Positions 1-8,344 of a DNA stretch of 64,000 nt are shown piece after piece. Source of the DNA: Burkholderia stabilis (lineage in GTDB: Bacteria > Pseudomonadota > Gammaproteobacteria > Burkholderiales > Burkholderiaceae); the NCBI RefSeq assembly GCF_001742165.1, contig NZ_CP016442.1, positions 1,736,001-1,800,000 on the forward strand. Direction: 5' to 3'. Both the position numbers and the translations under genes were made by a program. Numbering within the stretch: position 1 is the first letter of the stretch; the number at the start of each line of letters is the position of its first letter. The notes under the pieces are model-generated. The model saw nothing but the letters and a program-made list of their open reading frames with translations. It had not been told where the DNA came from and ran no database searches.

Positions 1-681
1 ATCACGAACTCGCCGATCGCCGACGTGTTCGTCGTGTGGGCAAAGCTGGAAGAGAACGGCAAGGACGCGATCCGCGGCTTCATTCTCGAGAAGGGCTGGA
101 AGGGCCTGTCGGCGCCTGCGATCCACGGCAAGGTCGGGCTGCGCGCGTCGATCACCGGCGAGATCGTGCTCGACGAAGTGTTCGTGCCCGAAGAAAACCT
201 GATGCCGAACGTGAGCGGCCTGCGCGGCCCGTTCACCTGCCTGAATTCGGCGCGCTACGGGATCGCGTGGGGTGCGCTCGGCGCCGCCGAGTCCTGCTGG
301 CACACCGCGCGCCAGTACGTGCTCGACCGCCAGCAGTTCGGCCGGCCGCTCGCCGCGAACCAGCTGATCCAGAAGAAGCTCGCCGACATGCAGACCGAAA
401 TCACGCTCGGCCTGCAAGGCGTGCTGCGCCTCGGCCGGATGAAGGACGAAGGTACGGCGGCCGTCGAGATCACGTCGATCATGAAGCGCAATTCGTGCGG
501 CAAGGCCCTCGACATCGCGCGGCTCGCGCGCGACATGCTCGGCGGCAACGGCATCTCCGACGAATTCGGCGTCGCGCGCCACCTCGTGAACCTCGAAGTG
601 GTCAACACGTACGAAGGCACGCACGACATCCACGCGCTGATCCTCGGCCGCGCGCAGACGGGCATCCAGGCATTCTTCTGA
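1..681 (+). CDS. gcdH: Glutaryl-CoA dehydrogenase, 3' part (5' end outside window)
   Basis: The reading frame is open from the first base, so only the C-terminal 226 residues are visible. They form the middle and C-terminal helical part of an acyl-CoA dehydrogenase. The block [20 protein letters not shown] near the end carries the catalytic glutamate (Glu of YEGT) typical of glutaryl-CoA dehydrogenase, which oxidises and decarboxylates glutaryl-CoA to crotonyl-CoA in lysine/tryptophan breakdown. RQQFGRPLA is the usual family motif. The gene ends in TGA and is followed by a strong terminator. Another acyl-CoA dehydrogenase subtype is possible but less likely. Confidence 0.9.
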   Translation: MTNSPIADVFVVWAKLEENGKDAIRGFILEKGWKGLSAPAIHGKVGLRASITGEIVLDEVFVPEENLMPNVSGLRGPFTCLNSARYGIAWGALGAAESCWHTARQYVLDRQQFGRPLAANQLIQKKLADMQTEITLGLQGVLRLGRMKDEGTAAVEITSIMKRNSCGKALDIARLARDMLGGNGISDEFGVARHLVNLEVVNTYEGTHDIHALILGRAQTGIQAFF

Positions 682-738
682 TCGTTCGGATGTGGCGCGC
701 GGTGAACGACTCACCGCGCACCAGGCACGGAAAAGACA

Positions 739-775
739 CGGCCCGCCCGGCATCACTGCCGGGCGGGCCGTTTTT
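739..775 (+). terminator. Rho-independent terminator after gcdH
   Basis: A perfect 14-bp inverted repeat (739-752 with 757-770, almost all G/C) closes a 4-base loop and is followed directly by TTTTT at 771-775. It lies 58 bases after the gcdH stop. Confidence 0.93.
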
Positions 776-832
776 CATCGCATCCGCGATCCGGGCCGCC
801 AGCCCGGTATCGCGTTCACGCGCAGCCGATGC

Positions 833-1471
833 TTACTTGTTCGGCTGCGGCGTGAGGCGCAGGTACGGACGCACCGCGTTGTAGCCCTTCGGGAAACGCT
901 TCTTCAGCTCTTCCGGATCCTGCAGCGACGGGACGATCACGACGTCGTCGCCATCCTTCCAGTTGCCGGGCGTCGCGACCTTGTAGTTGTCGGTCAGTTG
1001 CAGCGAATCGATCACGCGCAGCACTTCGTCGAAGTTGCGCCCCGTGCTCGCCGGATAGGTGATCGTGAGCCGCACCTTCTTGTTCGGGTCGATCACGAAC
1101 AGCGAACGCACCGTCAGCGTTTCGTTCGCGTTCGGGTGGATCATGTCGTACAGCTGCGAAACCTTGCGGTCCGCATCGGCGATGATCGGGAAGCCGACGA
1201 CCGTCGACTGCGTTTCGTTGATGTCGTTGATCCAGCCCTTGTGCGATTCGACGCCGTCGACCGACAGCGCGATCACCTTCACGTTGCGTTTCTCGAATTC
1301 GCCTTTCAGCTTCGAGGTCAGCCCGAGCTCCGTCGTGCACACCGGCGTGTAATCGGCCGGGTGGGAGAACAGGACGCCCCAGCCGTCGCCGAGCCACTCG
1401 TGAAACTTGATGGGGCCCAGGCTCGATTCCTGCTCGAAATCCGGTGCGATGTCGCCAAGACGCAGACTCAT
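833..1471 (-). CDS. Peroxiredoxin, 1-Cys (Prx6-like) family
   Basis: The 212-residue protein reduces peroxides in the cytoplasm. The N-terminal domain has the peroxidatic motif SHPADYTPVCTTEL with Cys near residue 47, and the C-terminal part (PGNWKDGDDVVIVPSL) matches the Prx6/AhpC-TSA C-terminal extension. The length fits the family. The ATG at 1471 is preceded by GAGGAGGG at good spacing; an in-frame extension upstream lacks such a site. It is a single gene, divergent from the YqjD-like gene. A redox regulator would be expected but no binding site is claimed. Confidence 0.93.
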   Translation of the reverse strand: MSLRLGDIAPDFEQESSLGPIKFHEWLGDGWGVLFSHPADYTPVCTTELGLTSKLKGEFEKRNVKVIALSVDGVESHKGWINDINETQSTVVGFPIIADADRKVSQLYDMIHPNANETLTVRSLFVIDPNKKVRLTITYPASTGRNFDEVLRVIDSLQLTDNYKVATPGNWKDGDDVVIVPSLQDPEELKKRFPKGYNAVRPYLRLTPQPNK

Positions 1472-1789
1472 GATGTTCCCTCCTCGAACGATGCTGGTTA
1501 AAACCACGCGCTGGGCAGCGCGGGACAGTCCATCAGCTTACGGGAAGCAATGGGCCGTGCGAACGATTATTCCGTTTGATATTCATACTTTTTTGTCATT
1601 TTTGCCGGGTATTGGTGCAGCACGAACGGCCGTCGAGGAAACTTTTCACCCCGTTTGCCGCTCTGTAAATGATTACAAGTCGTTTACCATGCAGTCTTGC
1701 ACTGCCGCCGTGTGTCTTCCCGGCTCGCCAGCAGGCAGGCGTTTCGCTACGATGTGAACCTGCAGCATGACAGCACGAAGGGAGTTGCA
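1472..1789. other. Divergent intergenic region (318 bp)
   Basis: This stretch separates the peroxiredoxin gene (minus) from the YqjD-like gene (plus). It is clearly AT-richer around 1560-1610 than the flanks, as expected for promoters, but I could not fix a convincing -35/-10 pair for either gene. No RNA gene or repeat was seen. Confidence 0.5.
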
Positions 1790-2092
1790 ATGTCGGAAAT
1801 CAACAAGGAGAAACTGATGTCGGATATCAAAACCGTTCTCTCGGACGCCGAAGACCTGCTCAAGCAAGCCGCGAGCAGCACGGGCGACCGTGCGGCCGAG
1901 CTGCGCGAGAAAGCCATGTCGCGCCTGAAGCAGGCCAAGGAAAAGGCAGCCGACGTCCAGGTCGTGGTGGTCGAGAAAGGCAAGAAGGCCGCACGCGCGA
2001 CCGACGACTATGTGCACGAGCATCCGTGGACGTCGATCGGCGTCGCCGCCGGCGTCGGCGTGCTGATCGGTCTGCTGATCAACCGCAAGTAA
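1790..2092 (+). CDS. DUF883 (ElaB/YqjD-like) membrane-anchored protein
   Basis: A 100-residue protein with a long charged amphipathic helical region (residues about 5-70) and one C-terminal membrane segment (TSIGVAAGVGVLIGLLINRK). This is the layout of YqjD/ElaB proteins, which in E. coli sit in the inner membrane and bind ribosomes in stationary phase. The ATG at 1790 follows GAAGGGAG at proper distance. It is the first gene of a yqjD-yqjE-yqjK-like set. The ribosome role in Burkholderia is inference. Confidence 0.88.
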   Translation: MSEINKEKLMSDIKTVLSDAEDLLKQAASSTGDRAAELREKAMSRLKQAKEKAADVQVVVVEKGKKAARATDDYVHEHPWTSIGVAAGVGVLIGLLINRK

Positions 2093-2112
2093 CGCGCTCT
2101 GCGCCGTTCCGT

Positions 2113-2138
2113 CCCGCGGGCCGCGCGCGGCCCGCGGG
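2113..2138. repeat. Perfect GC-only hairpin
   Basis: Twelve-base arms (2113-2124 and 2127-2138) are exact reverse complements around a 2-base centre, all G/C. It lies just after the YqjD-like gene and immediately before a second hairpin. No T-run follows, so it is not a classical terminator by itself. Confidence 0.6.
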
Positions 2139-2143
2139 CGTCG

Positions 2144-2174
2144 AAGCCCGCCGGCGGCCTCCGCCGGCGGCTTT
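2144..2174 (+). terminator. Terminator-like hairpin between YqjD-like and YqjE-like genes
   Basis: A stem of about 10 G/C pairs with flanking AAGC/GCTT closes a 3-base loop and is followed by a short T-run. The weak T-tract suggests partial termination or mRNA processing between the two genes rather than a strong stop. Confidence 0.5.
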
Positions 2175-2211
2175 GTCCTAGCTGCTCACTGCACGCGCAC
2201 GCACCTCACCC

Positions 2212-2601
2212 ATGACGACAGACACCAACTCGCAGCCGTCCGGCCAAGGACCGCTGCGCCGCCTCGTCGGCTCCGCGATCGGACTTCTGCAAACGCGCCT
2301 CGAACTGGTGGGCATCGAGCTTGCCGAGGAGAAGGAGCGCCTGATGGGCGTGCTGTTCCTCGGGCTCGCCGCGATGATGCTCGCGACGATGGCGCTCATC
2401 AGCCTGACCGTACTCATCGCGATCGCGTTCTGGGATACCTACCGCTGGCAGTCGCTCGCGGCGATCACCGCGCTGTATGCCGCAGGCGGCATCGTGTGCG
2501 CGCTGAAGGCGCGCTCGGGCCTGCGCGATGCGCCGACCGTGTTCGAAGCGACGCTCGCCGAACTCGAGAAAGACCGCGACCTGTTCCGCGGCAAGCCGTG
2601 A
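2212..2601 (+). CDS. YqjE-like (DUF1469, phage holin family) membrane protein
   Basis: A 129-residue protein with two hydrophobic segments (about 47-70, MGVLFLGLAAMMLATMALIS and on; and about 83-103, ITALYAAGGIVCAL) between charged ends. This is the Actinobacteriota/proteobacterial putative holin superfamily III (YqjE) layout. It follows the YqjD-like gene and precedes the YqjK-like gene, the same order as in enterobacteria. Its role is not established; the 'holin' name reflects a family label, not evidence of lysis. Confidence 0.85.
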   Translation: MTTDTNSQPSGQGPLRRLVGSAIGLLQTRLELVGIELAEEKERLMGVLFLGLAAMMLATMALISLTVLIAIAFWDTYRWQSLAAITALYAAGGIVCALKARSGLRDAPTVFEATLAELEKDRDLFRGKP

Positions 2602-2644
2602 ACGCAATCGCGCTCGCCCTTTCCACCTACTTCGCCGACGCGCC

Positions 2645-3088
2645 ATGAGCCAGAACATCACGGGCAATTCACCCCGCTCCCATTCGTCGCGATCGAACTG
2701 GAGCGCGTCGCAGCACCGCGCGCTCCGCAAGGAATTGCTGATCCTGCGATCCGAGGTCGAGCGGCTCGAGCTCGCGGAAGCCGCCGGCGAAATGCGCCAG
2801 GCCGTCACGCGCTTCAGCTGGCTCAAGGTGTTCATCCCCGGCCTTTCCAGCAACAAGTTCAGTCAGTCCGCAAAAAACCTGAACGCGAGCCTCGGCCAGC
2901 TCGTCAACCAGTATCCGATGCTGAGTTCGCTCGCATCGCTCGTGCTGGCGAAACCCGTTCGCTCGCTGCTGCGCGCGAGCGCGGGCCCTGCGCTGAAGTG
3001 GGGCACGCTCGGCTTCGCCGCTTGGGAGGTCTACCGGATCTGGAAGCAGTCCCGCGACGAGCGCGGGCTCGACGCCCACGACGACTGA
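2645..3088 (+). CDS. YqjK-like hypothetical protein
   Basis: A 147-residue protein that is basic and polar at the N-terminus, has a helical charged stretch (residues 25-55), and then a weakly hydrophobic region near residues 85-125. It lies 43 bases after the YqjE-like gene and converges with the pilin operon. Position and composition match the third gene of yqjD-yqjE-yqjK sets; sequence identity to YqjK cannot be judged here. The start ATG at 2645 is the first in frame that does not overlap the previous gene. Confidence 0.75.
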   Translation: MSQNITGNSPRSHSSRSNWSASQHRALRKELLILRSEVERLELAEAAGEMRQAVTRFSWLKVFIPGLSSNKFSQSAKNLNASLGQLVNQYPMLSSLASLVLAKPVRSLLRASAGPALKWGTLGFAAWEVYRIWKQSRDERGLDAHDD

Positions 3089-3142
3089 CCATCGACATCC
3101 CGCGCGCACGGCCATGCGCCGTTGCGCGCCCTTCTTGCAAAT

Positions 3143-3586
3143 TCAACGCACACCCCAGCAAGCCGCGTCCTGCTCGTCGGCGTTCCGCCGATCATTGCCT
3201 TTGGTCCCGTCCGAGCGCAGCGTGAATGTGCCGCATACATCGTCGCGCATCGGGCCAGTATCTAGCGGGCTCGCTTCCAGCTTATAGGTCACTGGCGAAT
3301 CGTCGTTGGCCGGCCGCCGCAGCGCCAATCGATAGACGACCTGCCCGTCCGGCGGGGCCCGCGCGAGCGCACCCGGCAATGCCGAAGGCGGCGCACCATC
3401 CAACGTTTCGAGATATTGGGCCGCCCGGTACAGCGCGGAAACCGCCGACGCGCGATGGACACGCGCGACATGCTCGCGATACGACGGGACACCCCACCCG
3501 GCCAGCACCGCGACGATCGCGAGCACGATCATCAGCTCGATCAGCGTGAATCCCGCAGACTGGCGCTTCGACGTGCGGCCGTTCAT
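3143..3586 (-). CDS. Type IV pilin-like protein (PilE family minor pilin)
   Basis: The 147-residue prepilin carries the leader cleavage motif SAG^FTLIELMIVLAIVAVLAGW at residues 10-30, with Glu5 of the mature chain. The C-terminal half has a likely disulfide pair (VCGTF and DAACWGV), as in PilE-type minor pilins. Its start ATG overlaps the stop of pilX by four bases, and it is the last gene of the minor pilin operon. It should be processed by prepilin peptidase and join the pilus tip or priming complex. Confidence 0.88.
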   Translation of the reverse strand: MNGRTSKRQSAGFTLIELMIVLAIVAVLAGWGVPSYREHVARVHRASAVSALYRAAQYLETLDGAPPSALPGALARAPPDGQVVYRLALRRPANDDSPVTYKLEASPLDTGPMRDDVCGTFTLRSDGTKGNDRRNADEQDAACWGVR

Positions 3587-4251
3587 CGAAGCCCCGCCGC
3601 GACACGGCGCCAGTTCAGCGCGACGATGCGCCCGTCGCGTATTGCAAGCTGGTGTTGCAGCCAGACGGCGCTCGACGCATGCGCACCGACACCGCGCGCG
3701 GTGACGAGGTAAGCGCGGCCACCGGCCGGCCCTGCACCGCGCCACGCCTCGATCAGGCATCGCGGCGGCTGCGCGGCCATCGGCCATCCGGCGAACGGCG
3801 TGAACACTTCGGCGGCCGCCAGCGCCGGTGTGCGCCGCCACGCGTCGGGCTCCGCGTGCGAGTCACGTTCGTGCACATAGGGTGCCGAACCGCTAAGCAA
3901 TCGCGCGGTACACGCCGCAAGCGCCGCATCGGCCGCATGGAACGCGATCAGCCGATCCGACAACGCACGCGTGCGACGTGATTCCGTCAGCGCGGATTCG
4001 AACCACGCGCCGGTCAGCGCAGCGACGGCCGTAGCGACCGCAATCACCGCGGGCAACGCAAGGCCCGCGTCGCGATGCCAGGCACGACCGGCGAGCCGCG
4101 AGCGTATGCGCGGCTCGTGCGGGCACGCCGGCACGGCTCCCGGACGGTCAGCCTGAAACGGTTTGCCCCCGTCCGCCACGATGCGCCCATGCGTGCTGCC
4201 TGCCGCCATGCGTCGCGCCATCTTCCGCAAGTACTGTCCGGCTCCACTCAT
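3583..4251 (-). CDS. pilX: PilX-like minor pilus assembly protein
   Basis: A 222-residue protein with one hydrophobic segment (DAGLALPAVIAVATAVAALT, residues about 61-80) resembling the PilX N-terminus, followed by a region starting WFESALTESRRTRAL as in other PilX proteins. The ATG at 4251 overlaps the stop of pilW by four bases. The resulting 60-residue leader is long for a prepilin, so the true start may be further in. It lies between pilW and the PilE-like gene, the usual order. Confidence 0.78.
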   Translation of the reverse strand: MSGAGQYLRKMARRMAAGSTHGRIVADGGKPFQADRPGAVPACPHEPRIRSRLAGRAWHRDAGLALPAVIAVATAVAALTGAWFESALTESRRTRALSDRLIAFHAADAALAACTARLLSGSAPYVHERDSHAEPDAWRRTPALAAAEVFTPFAGWPMAAQPPRCLIEAWRGAGPAGGRAYLVTARGVGAHASSAVWLQHQLAIRDGRIVALNWRRVAAGLR

Positions 4252-5081
4252 CGCGACACCTCGCGTGCGTACGTTGCGTCACGCACCGTATCGTCGAATG
4301 TGGTTGAAACGTTCCTCAACGCGACGATGCGATGAAGCGTCAGACGCGCACGGCCGTCACGTGCAACAACAGCACGACCATCACAGTCGACATGACGAGC
4401 CGACCCGCGAATCGGTTCGCCTCGTGCCCGCACGCAGACATGCACGGCCACGACATCGCGCCAGTCGTCGACACGCATTGCATCGGCATCGACGAACTGC
4501 ATGCCGCCGCGACGCAGATAGCGCACGCGCAGCTGATCGATTCCCGACACGACGGGCTGCGGCGTGCCAGGACGGCCGCCGCCTTCGCAATACAGTTCGG
4601 GCTCGCCCGTCGACGGGCTGACATGCGCATCGAAGCGGTTCTCCACCTGCGGCCGTTCGCCCGGCATGCCGACGCCCTGCCCAAGACAGTCCGATACCTG
4701 ACCGCTCACCGTCGGCCACGTCGACACGGCATCGCCGACATACCGGATCAGCAACGCGTCGGACGAAGCGCGCACGGGCTCGCAGCGTGCGTGTGCGCCG
4801 TCGCCCCGCACACGCGCCATCGAACAGCCGAACACTGGCGGCAACGGTGACGCCCGTTCGGCATCAAGCGGCCGGAATCCCGCCATCTGGATCTGCTGAC
4901 CGATCAGCATCAGTGCGGTGCCGGCCGCGTCGCGCATCCGGAATCCGTCTTCCGCACGCCGTTGCGCAACGCGCTGTGCGTGATACAGCGCACCAGCCGC
5001 CGCGAGCACGAGGAGACCGACGGTCATCGCGATCAGCACTTCGAGCAGCGTATGTGCGCGCATGCGGCGATCAGCGTTCAT
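4248..5081 (-). CDS. pilW: PilW-like minor pilus assembly protein
   Basis: A 277-residue protein with an N-terminal pilin helix (HTLLEVLIAMTVGLLVLAAA, residues about 10-29) followed by a long periplasmic domain typical of PilW. The leader lacks the usual glycine before the cleavage site (reads RAH-TLLE), while Glu5 is kept. The start at 5081 overlaps the end of pilV by 11 bases. It probably works with PilV, PilX, FimT and the PilE-like protein in priming type IV pilus assembly. Confidence 0.82.
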   Translation of the reverse strand: MNADRRMRAHTLLEVLIAMTVGLLVLAAAGALYHAQRVAQRRAEDGFRMRDAAGTALMLIGQQIQMAGFRPLDAERASPLPPVFGCSMARVRGDGAHARCEPVRASSDALLIRYVGDAVSTWPTVSGQVSDCLGQGVGMPGERPQVENRFDAHVSPSTGEPELYCEGGGRPGTPQPVVSGIDQLRVRYLRRGGMQFVDADAMRVDDWRDVVAVHVCVRARGEPIRGSARHVDCDGRAVVARDGRARLTLHRIVALRNVSTTFDDTVRDATYAREVSR

Positions 5082-5472
5082 CGACGGCAGCCTCCCGAAA
5101 CGGAATCCGGACGCACGACGGCGGTTGCTCCGATACGCCCGCGGCGTCACATCGCAACGATGCCGCCGCATTACCGCTGCGCCATCCGACCACCGCGTAG
5201 CGAATGCCATCGGGCCCGCCATCGACCGTCATCGCGCCGCCGGGCAACGACTCGGCTGCCAGCGCAGCAAGTCCGTCGCCGGCGCCAGCCGCTGCGTGCG
5301 AGCGCTCGATACGCGCATCGGCCAGCCATAGCGCGCGTTCACGCCAGATCGTCGCCCGCTGTGTGCGCGTCATTGCGAGCTGGCTGCCAGCCACCGCCAG
5401 CATCACGGTCGCGAGCAGCGCGACGGCCAGCATCGCCTCGATCAGCGAGGCGCCTCGCATTGCGTTGCGCAT
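5071..5472 (-). CDS. pilV: PilV-like minor pilus assembly protein
   Basis: A 133-residue protein with leader and helix MRG^ASLIEAMLAVALLATVML, as expected for PilV/type IV pilus modification proteins. ATG at 5472 lies four bases after the fimT stop at 5477-5479; a second ATG at 5460 would keep only two residues of leader. Three small-residue-rich Ala segments follow, then a short C-terminal domain with two Cys. It sits between fimT and pilW. Confidence 0.82.
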   Translation of the reverse strand: MRNAMRGASLIEAMLAVALLATVMLAVAGSQLAMTRTQRATIWRERALWLADARIERSHAAAGAGDGLAALAAESLPGGAMTVDGGPDGIRYAVVGWRSGNAAASLRCDAAGVSEQPPSCVRIPFREAAVDER

Positions 5473-5476
5473 GGCT

Positions 5477-6009
5477 TTACGCCGCACCACAGCGGCCGGC
5501 GACGATGCGCGCCCGACCACCCGCCGCAATTCGCACGCAACGCGACGCGCGCGCGTCGTCGACCCCGGACACGCCGCGTCGTGGACGCAATTCGAAACGC
5601 CGGATTCCACCGACTGCCTGCCCGACCGGCGGTGCGAAAGCCAGATCGTGTGCGGCGCCTGCGACCACCACTTCGGTATCGCGCGGATAGCGCCGCAGCA
5701 CGCGCGACTGCCCGTCGAATTGCCCGCTGACGAGCCAGTCGCACGACCATTCAGCCGGATCGCACCGCTCACCGGCACGCAGGCACGCGCCGTCGTTTCC
5801 GGCTCGACACAGCGGACGCGCACGCCGAGACGCGTCGCCTCGGTGCGCGCGAACGACAGCGCCCCGAGCAACGCGCGCGAGCGTGCATCGACACGTTCGC
5901 GCATGCGCCACTGGTCGAACGCGGGCGCCGCATAAAGCGCGAGGCCGGCCGCCAGAGAAAGGGCGACCATCAGCTCGACGAGCGTGAACCCGCCCGAGCG
6001 TCGCAGCAT
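5477..6009 (-). pseudogene. fimT: FimT/GspH-like minor pilin, frameshifted
   Basis: The N-terminal 75 or so residues read in one frame, from leader SGG^FTLVELMVALSLAAGL through LGALSFARTEATRLGVRVRC, which is clear FimT/GspH. After ARACVP the coding signal jumps frame and continues as GERCDPAEWSCDWLVSG to the stop at 5477. The shift is near 5772-5776 and equals loss of one base from a G/C pair run. Without the jump, the first frame runs on into pilV and makes no sensible protein. It is either a real loss of function or a sequencing error. The start at 6009 gives a 7-residue leader; ATG at 6039 is an alternative. Confidence 0.75.
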
Positions 6010-6192
6010 TTTTTTCGAGGGGTGATCGCGCGGTGCCATCGCAGCCGTCCTTCGCCAATGTGATGCGACGACTGTAGCGATGCGTGCGGACGCGCGCCAT
6101 TTGCCGAACGGCCGACTGGCGGCATGCGATCGCGACCGACACAATCGGCGCGAACTGAACCAACGGAGAAGACGATGAACGGACGCAGCGCG

Positions 6193-6672
6193 TCAGCGCT
6201 TACGCGGGGTCTTGGCGGGAGAGGCGCGACGGAACTCTTCGATCACGTCGGCAAATTCGGAAACGTCCTCGAACCGGCGGTACACCGATGCGAAGCGGAC
6301 ATAAGCAATCGTATCGAGGCCGCGCAGCTCGTTCATCACGAGTTCGCCGAGCTTCTCGCTACGCACTTCACGCTCGCCGGTCGCGAGCAGTTGATACTCG
6401 ATGCGGGCAACCGCCGCGTCGATCGCGTCAGCGGCAACCGGCCGCTTGCGCAGCGCGAGTTGCATGCTGGCGACGATCTTGCGACGGTCGAATTCCGTGC
6501 GGCTGCCGTCCTTCTTCACGACGAACGGCAGCGACAGCTCGACCCGCTCGTACGTCGTGAAGCGCTTGTCGCAAGCCGAGCAGCGACGGCGCCGGCGAAT
6601 CGCGGCGCCATCTTCGGACACGCGCGAGTCAACGACCTGCGTGTCGTCATGCCGGCAGAACGGGCAGCGCAT
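6193..6672 (-). CDS. nrdR: Transcriptional repressor NrdR
   Basis: The 159-residue protein has an N-terminal zinc ribbon (CPFC...CSAC at residues 3-6 and 31-34) and an ATP-cone domain ([16 protein letters not shown] onward, residues 50-140). NrdR represses ribonucleotide reductase genes in response to dATP/ATP. It starts six bases after the glyA stop, so the two are co-transcribed, a common arrangement in beta-proteobacteria. Confidence 0.96.
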   Translation of the reverse strand: MRCPFCRHDDTQVVDSRVSEDGAAIRRRRRCSACDKRFTTYERVELSLPFVVKKDGSRTEFDRRKIVASMQLALRKRPVAADAIDAAVARIEYQLLATGEREVRSEKLGELVMNELRGLDTIAYVRFASVYRRFEDVSEFADVIEEFRRASPAKTPRKR

Positions 6673-6678
6673 CGTCGA

Positions 6679-7926
6679 TCAGCGATAGACCGGGAAACGC
6701 TTGGTCAGCTCGGCGACCTGCACGCGCACGCGCTCGATCGTCGCCGCATCTTCCGGGTTCTCCAGCACGTCCGCGATCAGGTTGCCCACCTGCTCCGCTT
6801 CCGCCGGACCGAAACCGCGCGTCGTCATCGCCGGCGAGCCGAGGCGCACGCCGCTCGTCACGAACGGCTTTTCCGGGTCGTTCGGGATCGCGTTCTTGTT
6901 CACCGTGATGTGGGCCGCGCCCAGCGCTGCTTCCGCCGCCTTGCCCGTGATGTTCTTCGCGCGCAGGTCCACCAGCATCACGTGGCTTTCCGTGCGCCCC
7001 GACACGATCCGCAGCCCGCGCTTCACCAGCGTTTCAGCCAGCACGCGCGCGTTCTCGACCACCTTCTCCTGGTACGCCTTGAACTCCGGCGACAGCGCTT
7101 CCTTGAATGCCACCGCCTTCGCCGCGATCACGTGCATCAGCGGGCCGCCCTGGATGCCCGGGAAGATCGCCGAGTTGATCGGCTTCTCATACTCGGCCTT
7201 CATCAGGATCACGCCGCCGCGCGGGCCGCGCAGGCTCTTGTGCGTCGTCGTCGTCACGAAGTCCGCGTGCGGCACCGGGTTCGGATACACGCCCGCCGCG
7301 ATCAGGCCCGCGTAGTGCGCCATGTCCACCATCAGGTACGCGCCCACCGACTTCGCGATCTTCGCCAGACGCTCGAAATCGATCTTCAGCGAGAACGCCG
7401 ACGCGCCCGCGACGATCAGCTTCGGCTTGTGTTCCTGCGCCAGCTTCTCGGCCGCGTCGTAGTCGATGTCTTCGTTCTCGTTCAGGCCGTAGCTCACCAC
7501 GTTGAACCACTTGCCCGACATGTTCACCGGCGAGCCATGCGTCAGGTGACCGCCGTGCGCGAGGCTCATGCCCATGATCGTGTCGCCCGGCTTGAGCATC
7601 GCGAAGAACACGCCCTGGTTCGCCTGCGAACCCGAGTTCGGCTGCACGTTCGCCGCTTCCGCGCCGAACAGCTGCTTCACGCGCTCGATCGCCAGTTGCT
7701 CGACGACGTCAACGTACTCGCAACCGCCGTAGTAGCGCTTGCCCGGATAACCTTCCGCGTACTTGTTCGTGAGCTGCGAACCCTGGGCGGCCATCACGGC
7801 CGGGCTCGTGTAGTTTTCCGACGCGATCAGCTCGATGTGATCTTCCTGGCGGCGGTTTTCCTGCTCGATCGCTGCAAAGACTTCGGGATCGACGTTCGCG
7901 ATGGTGCTTTGGGCTCTGTCAAACAT
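6679..7926 (-). CDS. glyA: Serine hydroxymethyltransferase
   Basis: The 415-residue PLP enzyme interconverts serine plus tetrahydrofolate with glycine plus methylene-tetrahydrofolate. The family core is present: [20 protein letters not shown] near the N-terminus, [11 protein letters not shown], the [17 protein letters not shown] block, and the PLP lysine in [14 protein letters not shown]. Length is typical. The ATG at 7926 begins MFDRAQSTI. It is preceded by a ZTP-type riboswitch and a sigma70-like promoter, and nrdR follows in the same operon. Confidence 0.97.
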   Translation of the reverse strand: MFDRAQSTIANVDPEVFAAIEQENRRQEDHIELIASENYTSPAVMAAQGSQLTNKYAEGYPGKRYYGGCEYVDVVEQLAIERVKQLFGAEAANVQPNSGSQANQGVFFAMLKPGDTIMGMSLAHGGHLTHGSPVNMSGKWFNVVSYGLNENEDIDYDAAEKLAQEHKPKLIVAGASAFSLKIDFERLAKIAKSVGAYLMVDMAHYAGLIAAGVYPNPVPHADFVTTTTHKSLRGPRGGVILMKAEYEKPINSAIFPGIQGGPLMHVIAAKAVAFKEALSPEFKAYQEKVVENARVLAETLVKRGLRIVSGRTESHVMLVDLRAKNITGKAAEAALGAAHITVNKNAIPNDPEKPFVTSGVRLGSPAMTTRGFGPAEAEQVGNLIADVLENPEDAATIERVRVQVAELTKRFPVYR

Positions 7927-8064
7927 ACGGTTTCCGTTAAGTGTGTACAGGTTGACCGGGGTGGCCGAGTACGGTGCGTTGCTGGCGGGACCAGCTCGAC
8001 GTGGCGGAAGAATCCGTATGACGCGAGGCAGGACAGCCACCGGCGATGCACGCGACGGCGCACA

Positions 8065-8162
8065 ACGGCTGCCCAGGCGAACGGCAAAAACGGCGCCCCG
8101 CGCTTCACGGTGGGATGCTCCACCTTGAACCCGAAGGGTTCTATCGCCAGTCACGCAGGGGT
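8065..8162 (-). ncRNA. ZTP riboswitch (pfl motif) in the glyA leader
   Basis: Read on the minus strand, the leader contains the two conserved blocks of the pfl/ZTP aptamer in the right order: GCGTGACTGGCG (about 8144-8155) and CGCCTGGGCA (about 8070-8079). Between them are two hairpins: GAACCC/GGGTTC closed by a TTCG-type turn, and GGTGG/CCACC. ZTP riboswitches sense the folate-stress signal ZTP/ZMP and control one-carbon and purine genes such as glyA and purH, which fits the gene downstream. No intrinsic terminator is visible between aptamer and start, so control may be at translation or by another route. Assignment is by motif reading only. Confidence 0.82.
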
Positions 8163-8174
8163 GATGAGCGCGTT

Positions 8175-8203
8175 AGTGTATTGGATGCGTCATGAATAGG
8201 CAA
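8175..8203 (-). promoter_or_regulatory. Sigma70-like promoter of glyA-nrdR
   Basis: On the minus strand TTGCCT (8203-8198) and TACACT (8180-8175) are separated by exactly 17 bases. The predicted start point, about 8168, falls just ahead of the riboswitch aptamer, which supports both calls. The rest of the 418-bp gap (8204-8344) shows nothing else I can name. Confidence 0.65.
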
Positions 8204-8344
8204 CCGCACGGCGGTGCCCAAACGGCAATTGGGGCCAGATTCTACGCGCCCGTGCCGAAACGCTTTGTCGCCTTGCCGCGGTGCGGCAATCTCAGTAGGC
8301 TTGCGGGATTCCATCCGCTACATCGTTACCGACCAGGAGCAGCA

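Noticed and set aside
2212..2601. Prophage holin
   Set aside because: The protein belongs to the YqjE family within a yqjD-yqjE-yqjK set; no other phage genes are near.
7927..8154. N-terminal extension of glyA to 8154
   Set aside because: The extension reads through the riboswitch, has no ribosome site, and SHMT begins at MFDRAQ.
6124..8199. 691-codon plus-strand frame opposite glyA/nrdR
   Set aside because: Arg/His-rich antisense shadow; glyA and nrdR on the other strand are certain.
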